A DNA stretch of 64,000 nt from an uncultured Massilia sp. Lineage in GTDB: Bacteria > Pseudomonadota > Gammaproteobacteria > Burkholderiales > Burkholderiaceae. The notes beneath the pieces were generated by a model. The model had not been told where the DNA came from. It saw nothing but the letters and a program-made list of their open reading frames with translations, and searched no databases. The DNA lies in contig CAMLMV010000010.1 of NCBI GenBank assembly GCA_946481275.1, positions 62,001 to 126,000 on the forward strand, written 5' to 3'. Position 1 is the first letter of the stretch. Each line of letters begins with the position of its first letter. Positions 29,520-38,024 of the stretch are shown piece by piece. The position numbers and the translations under genes are program-made.

Positions 29520-30056
29520 CTAGCTGGCAGGTGGGCCGATCAGGGCTTCCACCTGCCGCACCCTCTCCGCCAGCTCCCCCGTCAACAGCGTGAACGGAAT
29601 CCGCCGCGCATCCAGCACGTCCACGAGCTGCGCATGCACGCGCTGCCGCACCTCTTCCGACTCGCGCTGCAGCCCGTCCGGCACCCACGGCAGATCGGGC
29701 GCCGCGACGAGCGTGAACGCGTAGTCGTGCGCCGCCTCGAGCGCGAGCAGGTCCGGCGGCACGCGGCCCCAGTAGATGCGGCTGTACACGGCCGTCATCA
29801 GCGGCGTCGTGTCGACGAACAGGAAGTCCCGCACGCGCGGATCGCACACGAGCGCCTCCTCGCGCGCGCGCTGCGTGCGCGCGATGCCGGGCTGGTCGTC
29901 CTCGTGCGGCACGCGCGCATTCACCTCGACGAATTCGCGCAGGTATTCCGGCACCCACAGCGTACCGTAGCGCGCCGCCAGCGCCTGCGCGAGCGTCGAC
30001 TTGCCCGTCGATTCCGCGCCCAGCAGCGCTACACGTACCGGCGGCACCACGCTCAT
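29520..30056 (-). CDS. NadR-like P-loop kinase (ribosylnicotinamide- or thiamine-kinase-like)
   Basis: A 178-residue single-domain P-loop ATPase like the C-terminal kinase domain of NadR. Walker A is GAESTGKST (13-21) and is followed by the NadR-like YLREFVE (38-44). LFVDTTPLMTAVYS gives the second acidic motif, as in nucleoside-type kinases. The DNA-binding and adenylyltransferase domains of full NadR are absent. Its ATG overlaps the pnuC stop (ATGA), so transporter and kinase are coupled and uptake with trapping by phosphorylation is likely. The nearby TPP riboswitch makes thiamine a candidate substrate in place of nicotinamide riboside. Confidence 0.82.
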   Translation of the reverse strand: MSVVPPVRVALLGAESTGKSTLAQALAARYGTLWVPEYLREFVEVNARVPHEDDQPGIARTQRAREEALVCDPRVRDFLFVDTTPLMTAVYSRIYWGRVPPDLLALEAAHDYAFTLVAAPDLPWVPDGLQRESEEVRQRVHAQLVDVLDARRIPFTLLTGELAERVRQVEALIGPPAS

Positions 30057-30670
30057 CGTGCTCCCTCGGCCACCGGCACGTCGGTATCCTGCGCCGCATT
30101 CGTCCAGGCGCGCAGGCCCAGCACGGCCAGCACAACGAACACGGCGTACAGGATCGCCGTCAGGTGCAGGCCCTTGTAGATGTACAGGCCCACGTACAGG
30201 ATGTCGACGACGATCCACGTGTGCCAGTTCTCGATCTTCTTTTTCGCCGTGAGCAGCTGGCCCACCAGGCTGCCCGCGGTGAGGAAGCCGTCCATGTGCG
30301 GCACGTCGGTGTCCGTGTACGCCTTCAGGAACGCCGACAGCGCGAAGAAGCCGACGGCCCAGCCGAGCAGCGACGCGATCCGGCCCGTGTTCGACAACCG
30401 CGTGACGGGCAGCGGCCTGCCCTCGGCGCCGCGCAGCCACTGCCACCAGCCCCAGATCGATGCGGCGATGAACACGCCCTGCAGGCCGGCGTCGCCGTAC
30501 AGGCGCGCATCGAAGAACACGACGCCGTAGGTGGCCGACGATACGATGGCGAAGAACCAGCCCCAGTGATTGCGCAGGATCGTCAGGACGACCGTCGCGA
30601 CGGACAGCACGAAGCCGAGCAGTTCGAGCGGCGTGGTGGAAAAGCCCAGCAGGACCAGGGTATCGTTCAT
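30053..30670 (-). CDS. pnuC: PnuC-family vitamin transporter (PnuC or PnuT)
   Basis: A 205-residue inner-membrane protein with about seven hydrophobic segments. The late helix WHTWIVVDILYVGLYIYKG (149-167) carries the WxxW motif of the PnuC family. Members facilitate diffusion of nicotinamide riboside (PnuC), thiamine (PnuT) or riboflavin (PnuX), with an intracellular kinase trapping the substrate. The linked kinase is NadR-like, which favours nicotinamide riboside, whereas the convergent TPP-controlled receptor favours thiamine. No riboswitch is seen upstream of this gene (30671-30857), and its start has no clear Shine-Dalgarno. Confidence 0.87.
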   Translation of the reverse strand: MNDTLVLLGFSTTPLELLGFVLSVATVVLTILRNHWGWFFAIVSSATYGVVFFDARLYGDAGLQGVFIAASIWGWWQWLRGAEGRPLPVTRLSNTGRIASLLGWAVGFFALSAFLKAYTDTDVPHMDGFLTAGSLVGQLLTAKKKIENWHTWIVVDILYVGLYIYKGLHLTAILYAVFVVLAVLGLRAWTNAAQDTDVPVAEGAR

Positions 30671-30737
30671 GGACGGACAATGACAGGTGAGTCGGCGATT
30701 ATGGAAGGTGGCGCGGGTTTATGCAACCCGACGGCGG

Positions 30738-30755
30738 GTGTCCGTTTCCGGACAC
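30738..30755. promoter_or_regulatory. Palindrome, candidate upstream activator site for the NtrC-type regulator
   Basis: GTGTCCG and CGGACAC form perfect 7-bp arms around a 4-base centre. It lies about 53 bases upstream of the -24 element of the sigma-54 promoter. Its form and place fit an enhancer-binding site for the response regulator encoded in the same operon. Confidence 0.6.
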
Positions 30756-30758
30756 CGC

Positions 30759-30774
30759 TGCCCGGCACCGGGCA
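30759..30774. promoter_or_regulatory. Second palindrome upstream of the sigma-54 promoter
   Basis: TGCCCGG and CCGGGCA are perfect 7-bp arms with a 2-base centre, 4 bases after the first palindrome. The sequence differs from the first, so it may be a different site, a weak second site or a chance GC-rich repeat. Confidence 0.35.
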
Positions 30775-30807
30775 ATGCGCCGGCCTGCCTCCAGAGGGAA
30801 ACGATGC

Positions 30808-30823
30808 TGGCACGCGGCTTGCA
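30808..30823 (+). promoter_or_regulatory. Sigma-54 (-24/-12) promoter of the exporter operon
   Basis: TGGCAC-GCGGC-TTGCA matches the sigma-54 consensus, with GG at 30809-30810 and GC at 30821-30822 exactly 12 bases apart. Transcription should start near 30833, about 25 bases before the adaptor ATG at 30858. An NtrC-type activator is encoded in the operon and palindromes lie upstream. Confidence 0.82.
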
Positions 30824-30857
30824 ATACAGGCAGCATCGCTACGCACCGTCATCGACC

Positions 30858-32105
30858 ATGGACCAGGCCATCCCGCTCGACATCCTCCGCCGCCGCAGCC
30901 GCCTGCGGCTCGCGTCCACACTTCTCGCGCTCGGGGCCCTGTGCGCCGCCGCGTGGGGCCTGAACCGCGCGCTGCGTCCAAGCGTGTCGGCCGCCGACGT
31001 CGTCATTGCTCAGGTCCGCCCCGGTAGCGTGGACAACACGGTGGGCGCGGCCGGCGTCGTCATCCCCGTGCACGAGGAAGTCGTGGCGAGTCCCGGCGCG
31101 AGCCGCGTCGCGAAGGTCCTCGCCAAGCCCGGACAGCAAGTCCGCGCGGGCGACCTGCTGCTCGAACTGGACGACCGCGACATCCGCCTCGCGCTGGAAG
31201 CGTTGAAGGAACAGCTCGCGCAGCAGGACAACCGCATCGCGACTCTCAAGCAGGAACTGGAACAGAAGCGCACGCAGATAGCCAGCGCCATCGAACTGCT
31301 GGAGATCGACCTGCAGGCCGCGCGCGCGACGCTGGAACGCAACGAGAAGCTGCGCAGCAGCGGCCTCGTATCGGGCGAAAACCTGCTGACGGCGCAACTG
31401 AACGTCAAGCGCACGGAGATCCAGCTGCGCCAGCAGCGCGCGCTGCTCGAGACCACGCACCGCACGACGGCCACCAATATCGCCGCCGCCGACCTGCAGA
31501 AGGCGATCCTGCAAAAGCAGATCGCGCAGCAGGAACAGCTACTGGACCGAACCCGCGTGCGTGCGCCGTTCGGCGGCATGCTGACCTGGCTGCTGGAAGA
31601 AGAAGGCGCCAGCGTGGCGGCGGGCCAGCTCGTTGCGCGCGTCTCCGAATTGAACAACTACCGCGTGGAGGCGACGCTATCCGACTTCCACGCGCGCCAG
31701 CTCGCCCCCGGCCAGGCCGTGCGCGTGGAGCAGAACGGCGAGGTCATGGCCGGTACGGTCCACACGATCCTTCCCGAAATCCAGAACGGCACCATCAAGC
31801 TGCTCGTCGACCTGGCCCAACCCCGGAATCCGCACCTGCGCAACAAGATGCGCGTGGACGTCAACGTCGTCACCGAGCGCCGCACGAACGTGCTCGTGGT
31901 CGACAGCGGCCCCGCATTCAACGGCCGCGGCCCGCAGCCCGCGTTCGTGGTGCGCGACGGCGTGGCGCGCAAGACGACCCTCGACCTGGGCGCCGGCGAC
32001 GGCAAGGTGGTCGAAATCGTGGGCGGCGCCCGCGCGGGCGACCGCGTGGTCGTCTCCGACACGGCCGATTTCAAGCACCGCGACACCATCCGTATCACCA
32101 ACTGA
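30858..32105 (+). CDS. HlyD/MacA-type periplasmic adaptor
   Basis: A 415-residue membrane-fusion protein. One membrane anchor (about 17-36) is followed by a split lipoyl/barrel-sandwich domain (GVVIPVHEEVVASPGASRV and the VRAPFGGML segment), a long alpha-hairpin between them (about 100-225, Gln/Glu/Leu-rich) and a beta-barrel domain. It would link the inner-membrane ABC permeases to an outer-membrane channel, which is not encoded in this operon. It is the first gene after the sigma-54 promoter. Confidence 0.88.
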   Translation: MDQAIPLDILRRRSRLRLASTLLALGALCAAAWGLNRALRPSVSAADVVIAQVRPGSVDNTVGAAGVVIPVHEEVVASPGASRVAKVLAKPGQQVRAGDLLLELDDRDIRLALEALKEQLAQQDNRIATLKQELEQKRTQIASAIELLEIDLQAARATLERNEKLRSSGLVSGENLLTAQLNVKRTEIQLRQQRALLETTHRTTATNIAAADLQKAILQKQIAQQEQLLDRTRVRAPFGGMLTWLLEEEGASVAAGQLVARVSELNNYRVEATLSDFHARQLAPGQAVRVEQNGEVMAGTVHTILPEIQNGTIKLLVDLAQPRNPHLRNKMRVDVNVVTERRTNVLVVDSGPAFNGRGPQPAFVVRDGVARKTTLDLGAGDGKVVEIVGGARAGDRVVVSDTADFKHRDTIRITN

Positions 32106-32124
32106 ATCCAACCCCGAGGACACC

Positions 32125-32808
32125 ATGATCAGACTGAACCAGGTGAGCAAGACCTACCGCACCGACAAGGTGGAAACGCTGGCCCTGAAGGACATCGACC
32201 TGACCGTCGAGCGGGGCGAATTCGTCGCGCTGATGGGCCCCAGCGGCTGCGGCAAGAGCACGCTGCTGAACCTCGTCGGCCTGCTGGACCGGCCCAGCAA
32301 CGGCAGCATCGAGGTGGACGGCATCCCGATCAGGCGCTACGCCGACCGCCAGCTGGCCAGGCTGCGCAACCGGACGTTCGGCTTCATCTTCCAAAGCTTC
32401 CACCTGATCCCGGACCTGCGCGTGATCGACAACGTGGAACTGCCCCTGCTCTACCGCAGCGTGTCCGGCGGCGAGCGGCGCCGGCTCGCGCGCGAGGCGC
32501 TGGCCCGCGTGGGCCTGTCCGCGCGCATGGACCATTATCCGAACCAGCTGTCCGGCGGCCAGCAGCAGCGCGTGGCGATCGCGCGCGCCATCGTCGGCCA
32601 GCCGCACGTGCTGCTCGCGGACGAGCCGACGGGGAACCTGGACAGCCGGATGGGCGCCGAGATCATGGACATCCTGCTGAAACTGAACGCGGAAGGCACG
32701 ACCATCGTGATGGTCACGCACGACGAGCGCGAGGCGTCGCAGGTCGGCCGCATCGTGCGCGTATTCGACGGCCAGCTCGTCCAGCCGGAGCATCTCCATG
32801 CTGCGTAA
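32125..32808 (+). CDS. MacB/LolD-type ABC transporter ATPase
   Basis: A 227-residue ATPase. Walker A is GPSGCGKST, the signature LSGGQQQR and Walker [14 protein letters not shown], with the switch His in VTHDERE. The MacB/LolD/FtsE class (type VII ABC) works with FtsX-like permeases and drives extrusion by mechanotransmission instead of membrane passage. Its 3' end overlaps the first permease gene by 11 bases. Confidence 0.92.
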   Translation: MIRLNQVSKTYRTDKVETLALKDIDLTVERGEFVALMGPSGCGKSTLLNLVGLLDRPSNGSIEVDGIPIRRYADRQLARLRNRTFGFIFQSFHLIPDLRVIDNVELPLLYRSVSGGERRRLAREALARVGLSARMDHYPNQLSGGQQQRVAIARAIVGQPHVLLADEPTGNLDSRMGAEIMDILLKLNAEGTTIVMVTHDEREASQVGRIVRVFDGQLVQPEHLHAA

Positions 32809-34051
32809 CTACCTGCTGACCGCGTACAAGGTCTTCATGCGCCGCAAGCTGTTCACGGCGATCAATCTCGCCTGCATCGTGCTCACGCTCGTCGTGCTGA
32901 TGGTGATCAGCGCCCTGCTCGACACGGCGTTCTGGCCGACCGGCGTGGAAGGCCGCAGCGACCGCCTGCTGCAGGTGTACGGCATGCGCAGCGAGAGCGT
33001 CAACGACAAGGGCCGGCCCACCGGCCTGCGTACGGGCCTGCTGGGCTACAAGACGATCTCGCGCTACCTCATGCCCTTGAAGAGCGTGGAGCGCGTCTCG
33101 GCCATCACGACGACGAGCGAGGTGTCGGTCTACCAGGGCGACCGCGTGAGCCGGCTCGACATGCGCCGCGTGGACGCGAACTACTGGCAGATCATGCAAT
33201 TCAAGCTGCTGGCCGGACGCCTGCCGGACGAGGACGACGACCGCCTGGGCCGCATGGTGGCCGTCGTCAACGCGACGAGCGCGCGCCAGCTGTTCCCGGG
33301 CGCGGCCGCGGTCGGACAACGAATCAGCGTGAACGGCCAGGCATTCGAGATCATCGGCGTCGTGGCGGACGTCATCCACGTCAACGCCTATGCCGACATC
33401 TGGGCGCCGCTGTCCACGTTCCCGTCGTCGAACTATCGCGACGAATACACGGGCAGCTTCGCCGCGCTGCTGCTGGCGCGCTCGCCCGCCGACCTGCCGC
33501 GCATCCGCGCCGACGTCGAACGCGTCGCCAGGACCATCCAGCCGGTCGGTGACCAGATCTTCGGCAAGACCACGCTCTGGGCCGACACCAAGCTCGACGT
33601 CTTCGCCCGCAACCTGCTGGGCCGGCAGAGCGACGTCGACTCCGGCGCCGTCCGGCTACTGCTGGGAATAGCGGGCGGCATGCTCGTGTTCATGCTGCTG
33701 CCCGCGCTGAACCTCGTCAACCTGAACATGGGCCGCATCATGGAACGCAGCGCGGAGATCGGCGTACGCAAGGCGTTCGGCGCGACGAGCCTGCAGCTCG
33801 CGGGCCAGCTCGTCGTCGAGAACGTGCTGCTGTGCCTAGGCGGCGGCCTGCTCGGCCTGGCCTGCGCCCAGGGCGTGCTGTGGTGGCTCGAAGCGTCGCA
33901 GCTGATCCCGTACCTGGAAGTCCACGTCAACCCGACCGTGTTCGGCTGCGGCATGCTGCTCGCCTTCGTGTTCGGCCTGCTGTCCGGCGCGATCCCGGCG
34001 TGGAAGATGTCGCGCCTCGATCCCGTCCATGCCCTGAAAGGAGCCGCGTGA
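32798..34051 (+). CDS. FtsX-like ABC permease, first copy
   Basis: A 417-residue MacB/FtsX-type permease: one N-terminal membrane helix (about 20-40), a large periplasmic domain (MacB-PCD, about 50-270) and three C-terminal helices, with the typical [29 protein letters not shown] and [16 protein letters not shown] elements. It starts inside the end of the ATPase gene and ends at the first base of the next permease, so translation is tightly coupled. Confidence 0.9.
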   Translation: MLRNYLLTAYKVFMRRKLFTAINLACIVLTLVVLMVISALLDTAFWPTGVEGRSDRLLQVYGMRSESVNDKGRPTGLRTGLLGYKTISRYLMPLKSVERVSAITTTSEVSVYQGDRVSRLDMRRVDANYWQIMQFKLLAGRLPDEDDDRLGRMVAVVNATSARQLFPGAAAVGQRISVNGQAFEIIGVVADVIHVNAYADIWAPLSTFPSSNYRDEYTGSFAALLLARSPADLPRIRADVERVARTIQPVGDQIFGKTTLWADTKLDVFARNLLGRQSDVDSGAVRLLLGIAGGMLVFMLLPALNLVNLNMGRIMERSAEIGVRKAFGATSLQLAGQLVVENVLLCLGGGLLGLACAQGVLWWLEASQLIPYLEVHVNPTVFGCGMLLAFVFGLLSGAIPAWKMSRLDPVHALKGAA

Positions 34052-35247
34052 TGCTGCGCCACCTGTTGCGACTGACCTGGAAACGCAAATCCAGGAACCT
34101 GATGCTGAGCCTCGAGATCCTGCTCGCCTTCGTCATCGTGTTCGGCATCGCCGCGTTCGGGCTGCGCTACTGGCAGCTGTACCGCCAGCCGGTCGGCTTC
34201 GACGGCACCGACACGTGGTCCGTGCAGATGCAGATGGGCGAGGCACCGCCGAAATCCATCCCGCCGGACGTCTACGACACGCTGCGCCGCAGCCTGCTGG
34301 AACTGCCGGAAGTGCGCGCCGTGAGCTTTGCCACCCATGCACCCTACACCCGCTCGAGGTGGACCACGACGTTCGCTTCGCCGCAGACCGGCGCCGCAGT
34401 GGAGACCGACACCATCGAAGCAGGCGACGACCTGCCGGAGGCGCTCGGCATGCGGCTCGTGGCCGGCCGCTGGTTCAGCGCCGCCGACGACGGCCAGGAC
34501 GCGCGGCCGGCCGTGGTGAACCGGCGCGTGGCGGCCGAGATGTTCCCGGGCCGGCAGGCGCTGGGCCAGCGCTACACGAGCACGGACTACGGCGTCACGC
34601 GCACCTTCCGCGTGATCGGCATCGTGGACACGTTCCGCAACCAGGGCCCGCTGATGGTGCCGACGAACTTCGTCCTCATGCGGTTCACGCCGCACACGAC
34701 GGAGTCGCGCGTGCGCACGATCCTGCTGCGCGTCGCGCCCGGCACGCCGCGCGGCTTCGAGGCGAAGCTGAACGAGCGGCTCAAGCTGGTCCGCAACGAC
34801 TGGGGCTACCAGATCGCTCCGCTGCAATCGATGCGCGCCTCACTGCTGAAGGAGCAGATCATTCCGCTCGCCGTGGCCGCCGTGATCGGCGCGTTCATGC
34901 TGGTCATGGTCGCCTTCGGCCTGTTCGGCGTGCTGTGGCAGAACACGACGCGCCGGATCCCCGAGATCGGCCTGCGGCGCGCGATCGGCGCGCGCGCCGC
35001 CGACATCTACCGCCAGATCGTCCTCGAACAGCTGCTGCTCGGGTCCCTGGCGATGGGCGTGGGCCTCGTGCTGCTCGTGCAGCTGCCGCTGACCGGCGCG
35101 CTGGGCGACACGCTGAACTGGTCCGTGTTCGCGGGCGCCGTGGGGCTGTCGATGACCATTATCTATCTGCTATCCTTGGCGTGCTCGCTCTACCCGGGCT
35201 GGCGCGCGAGCCGCCTCGATCCGGCCGCGGCACTGCACTACGAATAA
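34051..35247 (+). CDS. FtsX-like ABC permease, second copy
   Basis: A 398-residue permease with the same plan as its neighbour: an N-terminal helix, a periplasmic domain and three C-terminal helices, with RRIPEIGLRRAIGARAADIYRQIVLEQLL and PGWRASRLDPAAALHYE. The two are divergent paralogues and probably form a heterodimer with two ATPase subunits. The ATG shares one base with the previous stop (TGATG). The reading frame is open upstream but overlaps the first permease. Confidence 0.9.
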   Translation: MLRHLLRLTWKRKSRNLMLSLEILLAFVIVFGIAAFGLRYWQLYRQPVGFDGTDTWSVQMQMGEAPPKSIPPDVYDTLRRSLLELPEVRAVSFATHAPYTRSRWTTTFASPQTGAAVETDTIEAGDDLPEALGMRLVAGRWFSAADDGQDARPAVVNRRVAAEMFPGRQALGQRYTSTDYGVTRTFRVIGIVDTFRNQGPLMVPTNFVLMRFTPHTTESRVRTILLRVAPGTPRGFEAKLNERLKLVRNDWGYQIAPLQSMRASLLKEQIIPLAVAAVIGAFMLVMVAFGLFGVLWQNTTRRIPEIGLRRAIGARAADIYRQIVLEQLLLGSLAMGVGLVLLVQLPLTGALGDTLNWSVFAGAVGLSMTIIYLLSLACSLYPGWRASRLDPAAALHYE

Positions 35248-35256
35248 AAGGCTGAC

Positions 35257-36648
35257 ATGGAACCACAACGCAGGCGGCGCGTACTGGTCGTCGACGACGA
35301 CCACGCCGTCCAGGTCTCGCTGGTGCTGCTCCTCAAGCAGGCCGGCTTCGACGCGGCATGCGCGGACGGACCGCGCGAGGCGCTGGCCCAACTCGACGCG
35401 ACGCCCTTCGACCTCGTCCTGCAGGACATGAACTTCTCGCTGCAGACGAGCGGCGAGGAAGGCATGGACCTGCTCGCGCGCATCAAGGCGGCGCATCCTT
35501 CCTTACCCGTGCTGTTGATGACGGCGTGGGGCTCGATCGCGCTGGCCGTGCGCGGCGTGAAGGCCGGTGCCGCCAATTTTTTCACGAAGCCGTGGGACAA
35601 CGCCCAGCTGGTCGACCTGATCGAAGCGACGCTGGACCTGGGCACGCCGCCTGCCGCGGCCAGCCGCACGCGCGCCGCACTCGACGCCAGGTACGACTTC
35701 AGCGGGATCGTCGGCGAGCATCCGAAGCTGCTGAAAGTGCTGGAGACGATCGCGCAGGTCGCGGCCACGCGCGCGCCCGTGCTGATCCTCGGCGAGAGCG
35801 GCACGGGCAAGGAACTGATCGCGGACGCCATCCACCGCAACAGCCCGCGCGCGGCGGCGTCCATCGTCAAGATCAACATGGGCGCCATCACGACGTCGCT
35901 GTTCGAGAGCGAGATGTTCGGCCACGTGCGCGGCGCCTTCACGGATGCGCGCGACAACCGCAAGGGCCATGTCGCCAGCGCCGACGGCGGCACGCTGTTC
36001 CTCGACGAGATCGGAGAACTGAACCGCGGCGACCAGGTCAAGCTGCTGCGCGTGCTGCAGGACCAGCGCTACCAGCCCGTCGGCGCGAGCCGCGCCGAGC
36101 AGGCCGACGTGCGCGTGATCTCGGCCACCAACCGCGAACTGGCGGAACTCGTGGCCGCCGGCGACTTTCGCGAAGATCTGTTTTATCGCCTGAACCTGAT
36201 CACGATCCGCCTGCCGCCGCTGCGCGAGCGGCGCAGCGACATCCCGCTGCTGGCGCGCCATATCGTCGAGCATGTCGCCGACAACTACGGCCTGAACGCC
36301 GTTACCCTCGCCCCGCAGGCACTGGACTGGCTCGCTGCGCAGCCGTGGCCCGGCAACATCCGCCAGCTGAAACAGACGCTGGAGCGCACGCTCCTCCTGG
36401 CCGGCAAGGACATGCTCACGCAGGCCGACTTCCAGGCGACGAGCGCCGTCGACGAGGGCGTGTCCGGCGGCCGGCTCGGCGTCGACGGCATGACGCTGGA
36501 CCAGGTCGAGCGCCTGATGATCGAGCAGGCGCTGCGCCAGCACGCCGGCAATATCTCGCGCGTGGCCAAGGCCCTCGGCCTGTCGCGCACCGCGCTGTAC
36601 CGCCGGCTGGAGCGGCACGGCCTCGCCGGCACGGACGGCGCGGCGTGA
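35257..36648 (+). CDS. NtrC-family sigma-54 response regulator
   Basis: A 463-residue regulator. The receiver (1-125) has VVDDDH, phospho-acceptor Asp57 in LVLQDMNF and Lys111. A short Ser/Glu/Gly-rich extension follows Asp57. The AAA+ domain (about 147-390) has Walker A GESGTGKE (179-186) and Walker B GGTLFLDEIG (244-253). The sigma-54 contact loop reads GAFTDA (226-231), not the usual GAFTGA. A Fis-type helix-turn-helix ends the protein (ISRVAKALGLSRTALYRRLERHG). The operon has a consensus sigma-54 promoter, so positive autoregulation is likely. Confidence 0.92.
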   Translation: MEPQRRRRVLVVDDDHAVQVSLVLLLKQAGFDAACADGPREALAQLDATPFDLVLQDMNFSLQTSGEEGMDLLARIKAAHPSLPVLLMTAWGSIALAVRGVKAGAANFFTKPWDNAQLVDLIEATLDLGTPPAAASRTRAALDARYDFSGIVGEHPKLLKVLETIAQVAATRAPVLILGESGTGKELIADAIHRNSPRAAASIVKINMGAITTSLFESEMFGHVRGAFTDARDNRKGHVASADGGTLFLDEIGELNRGDQVKLLRVLQDQRYQPVGASRAEQADVRVISATNRELAELVAAGDFREDLFYRLNLITIRLPPLRERRSDIPLLARHIVEHVADNYGLNAVTLAPQALDWLAAQPWPGNIRQLKQTLERTLLLAGKDMLTQADFQATSAVDEGVSGGRLGVDGMTLDQVERLMIEQALRQHAGNISRVAKALGLSRTALYRRLERHGLAGTDGAA

Positions 36649-38021
36649 TGCGGCTGCGCCCGCGCCTCGGCACCTACATCCTGGCGCTGCACGTGCCGCT
36701 GTTCGGCTGCGCGGCCCTGCTGCTGCCGGCGCGGCCCCTGCTGTTCGTCGGCGCGGAAGGCCTGCTGCTCGCGAGCCTGGGCCTGGGCTGGCGGCTCGTG
36801 CGGCAGGCGCTGGAACCGCTCGGCTACACGCGCCGCTTCCACGAGCTGCTGCAGGACCAGCATTACGCCAACCGCCTGGCCGCGCCCGCGTCGCGCGAAC
36901 TGGACGACCTCGTGGACACGTTCAACACGATGCTGGCCGCGCTGCACCGCGAACGCCTCGCGATCGGCGAACAGCAGGGCTTCCTCGACCGGCTGCTGGA
37001 AGCGACCCCCGTCGCCGTCCTCGTATTCGACTTCGACGGCGCGATCAGCCTCGTGAACGCGAGCGCGGGCGAACTCCTCGGCCTGCACCGGCCACACGGC
37101 AAGCCGCTGTCGGCGTGGACCGGCGAAGATGCGGGCTTCGCGCCAAACCTCGATGCCCGTGGCCGCGCGCGCAGCCGCCAGCTGGCCGCGCAACTGGACG
37201 CCCTGCCGCTGGGCGAATCGCGCCTGCTGACGGACCCGGACGGCCGCCGCTACCGTGCGCAACGCGGCCAGTTCTACGACCGCGGCTTCGCGCGCCACTT
37301 CATCATGGTGGAAGAACTGACGGCGGAACTGGAAGACTCCGAGCGCGCGACGTACGCGCGCCTGATCCGCGTGCTGGCGCATGAAGTCAACAACACGGTG
37401 GCCGCGACGGGCTCCGTGCTCGATTCGCTGCTGTACTACCGCGACCAGCTGCACGAGCGGGACGCGGGCGACTTCGCGACGGCCATCGTCGCCGTCAAGC
37501 GCCGCAATGCGAGTCTCGGCGAATTCATCGACCGCTTCACGAAGGTCGTCAAGATGCCGCCGCCGGAACCGCGACCGACGGACCTGAAAGCCGTCGTCGA
37601 CGACATCCTGTGGCTGAACCGCGAACAGTGCAACAGCCGCGGCATCCTGCTTGCCTGGCACCGCTGCGACGACGTCGCGCCGCTGGCGCTGGACGCGCAG
37701 CTCATCGAGCAGGCCCTGATGAACATCATCAAGAATGCGATGGAAGCGATCGAGGCGGCCGGTCAGGCGCGCGGTACGATCAGGCTGGAACTCGTGAACG
37801 AGGGCGCGCGCGTGCGGCTGTCGGTCGTCGATTCCGGCGACCTGCTGGCCACCGGACCGGCGCGGCCCCTGTTCACGCCGTTCTTCACGACGCGCAAAGG
37901 CGGCCAGGGGATCGGGTTGATGTTCGTGCGCGAGGTGCTGCAGCGGCACGGGTGCACGTATTCGCTGGCACCGGGGGCGCCGGGAGAGACGCGGTTCGAC
38001 ATCCGGTTCCCGGCGCAGTGA
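36648..38021 (+). CDS. NtrY/NtrB-like membrane histidine kinase
   Basis: A 457-residue kinase. Two adjacent N-terminal hydrophobic helices (about 7-55) leave almost no periplasmic loop, so sensing is probably within the membrane or cytosol. A HAMP-like segment and a PAS domain (about 115-225) follow. His245 in LAHEVNN is the phospho-acceptor; the N-box is NIIKNAMEAI, and GQGIGLMF is the G2 box. The D-box is degenerate (VVDSGDLL). The ATG shares one base with the regulator stop. It is the last gene of the six-gene operon and converges on the S46 peptidase gene with a 3-base gap. Confidence 0.88.
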   Translation: MRLRPRLGTYILALHVPLFGCAALLLPARPLLFVGAEGLLLASLGLGWRLVRQALEPLGYTRRFHELLQDQHYANRLAAPASRELDDLVDTFNTMLAALHRERLAIGEQQGFLDRLLEATPVAVLVFDFDGAISLVNASAGELLGLHRPHGKPLSAWTGEDAGFAPNLDARGRARSRQLAAQLDALPLGESRLLTDPDGRRYRAQRGQFYDRGFARHFIMVEELTAELEDSERATYARLIRVLAHEVNNTVAATGSVLDSLLYYRDQLHERDAGDFATAIVAVKRRNASLGEFIDRFTKVVKMPPPEPRPTDLKAVVDDILWLNREQCNSRGILLAWHRCDDVAPLALDAQLIEQALMNIIKNAMEAIEAAGQARGTIRLELVNEGARVRLSVVDSGDLLATGPARPLFTPFFTTRKGGQGIGLMFVREVLQRHGCTYSLAPGAPGETRFDIRFPAQ

Positions 38022-38024
38022 GTA

